A stretch of DNA of 64,000 nt from Deinococcus rubellus (lineage in GTDB: Bacteria; Deinococcota; Deinococci; Deinococcales; Deinococcaceae): NCBI RefSeq assembly GCF_025244745.1, contig NZ_CP104213.1, positions 551,501 through 615,500 of the forward strand, given 5' to 3'. Every line of letters begins with the position of its first letter. Positions within the stretch are counted from its first letter, which is position 1. Position numbers and translations under genes: made by a program. A model generated the notes under the pieces. The model saw nothing but the letters and a program-made list of their open reading frames with translations, searched no databases and was not told the DNA's origin. Below are positions 63,969-64,000 of this stretch, piece by piece.

Positions 63969-64000
63969 ATGGCCCCTTTACGAACCATCATGACCCGCGA
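63969..64000 (+). CDS. Start of a gene cut by the window edge
   Basis: Only about ten codons (MAPLRTIMTR) are visible. The -10 spacing supports a real start. Nothing can be said of function. Confidence 0.35.
   Translation, partial: MAPLRTIMTR

Overview
The window is a high-GC bacterial chromosome segment that reads as Deinococcus (Deinococcus-Thermus). The grounds are: the ribosomal block carries tuf directly in front of rpsJ; single genes repeatedly carry a -10 hexamer (TANNNT) only 5-7 bases before the start codon, the signature of leaderless mRNAs common in Deinococcus; GTG, TTG and even CTG starts are used; and many proteins are of Deinococcus type (DUF2270, HRDC fusion, MqnP-like prenyltransferase). 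The species cannot be named from sequence alone.

Layout. 1-17.7 kb is mixed housekeeping: a cut-off metallophosphoesterase, a secreted protein, an MFS transporter, a CNNM/CorC-type membrane protein pair, an ECF sigma/anti-sigma pair facing a decayed DM13 gene, a flavin reductase, mutY, uppS, an HRDC protein on a degenerate PLP-enzyme fold, rtcB, a second MFS transporter and a CAP-domain protein. 17.7-22.6 kb holds a tRNA with a CAU anticodon, a rhodanese divergent from sufE, a dihaem cytochrome c and an MqnP/UbiA prenyltransferase. 22.8-27.4 kb is a molybdenum hydroxylase operon (CoxG-, CoxS-, CoxL-, CoxM-like) with a noncoding repeat between the L and M genes. It is followed by an MMPL exporter, an IS630-family element with both ends and TA duplications visible, a GlcG/HbpS-like protein and an acyl-CoA ligase. 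33.3-34.3 kb has comEA and a heavily deleted comEC remnant. 34.4-39.1 kb has an acetyltransferase, a GMC oxidoreductase, an unknown leaderless gene under a palindromic promoter, and a 2'-5' RNA ligase-like gene only 16 bases from a divergent epimerase.

39.1-59.8 kb is the translation core. rpsL-rpsG-fusA ends at a strong terminator. One small membrane gene follows, then a new promoter starts tuf-rpsJ-rplC-rplD-rplW-rplB-rpsS-rplV-rpsC-rplP-rpmC-rpsQ-rplN-rplX-rplE-rpsN-rpsH-rplF-rplR-rpsE-rpmD-rplO-secY-adk. A further promoter precedes infA-rpmJ-rpsM-rpsK-rpsD-rpoA-rplQ. These genes overlap or nearly touch and use Shine-Dalgarno sites, unlike the leaderless genes around them. The end of the window holds an OmpR-type two-component system, a small secreted helix-hairpin-helix protein, a DHA2-type MFS exporter and the first codons of another gene.

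Most telling observations: the leaderless promoter set; a CTG start on rpsL; the catalytically dead PLP fold joined to HRDC; the comEC deletion; the broken DM13 gene; the IS insertion that added one residue to its neighbour; decaying tail repeats after uppS; and overlapping divergent leaderless promoters at 38.05 kb. No CRISPR array, prophage, rRNA operon or obvious defence island was seen. Nothing here amounts to a demonstrated new system.
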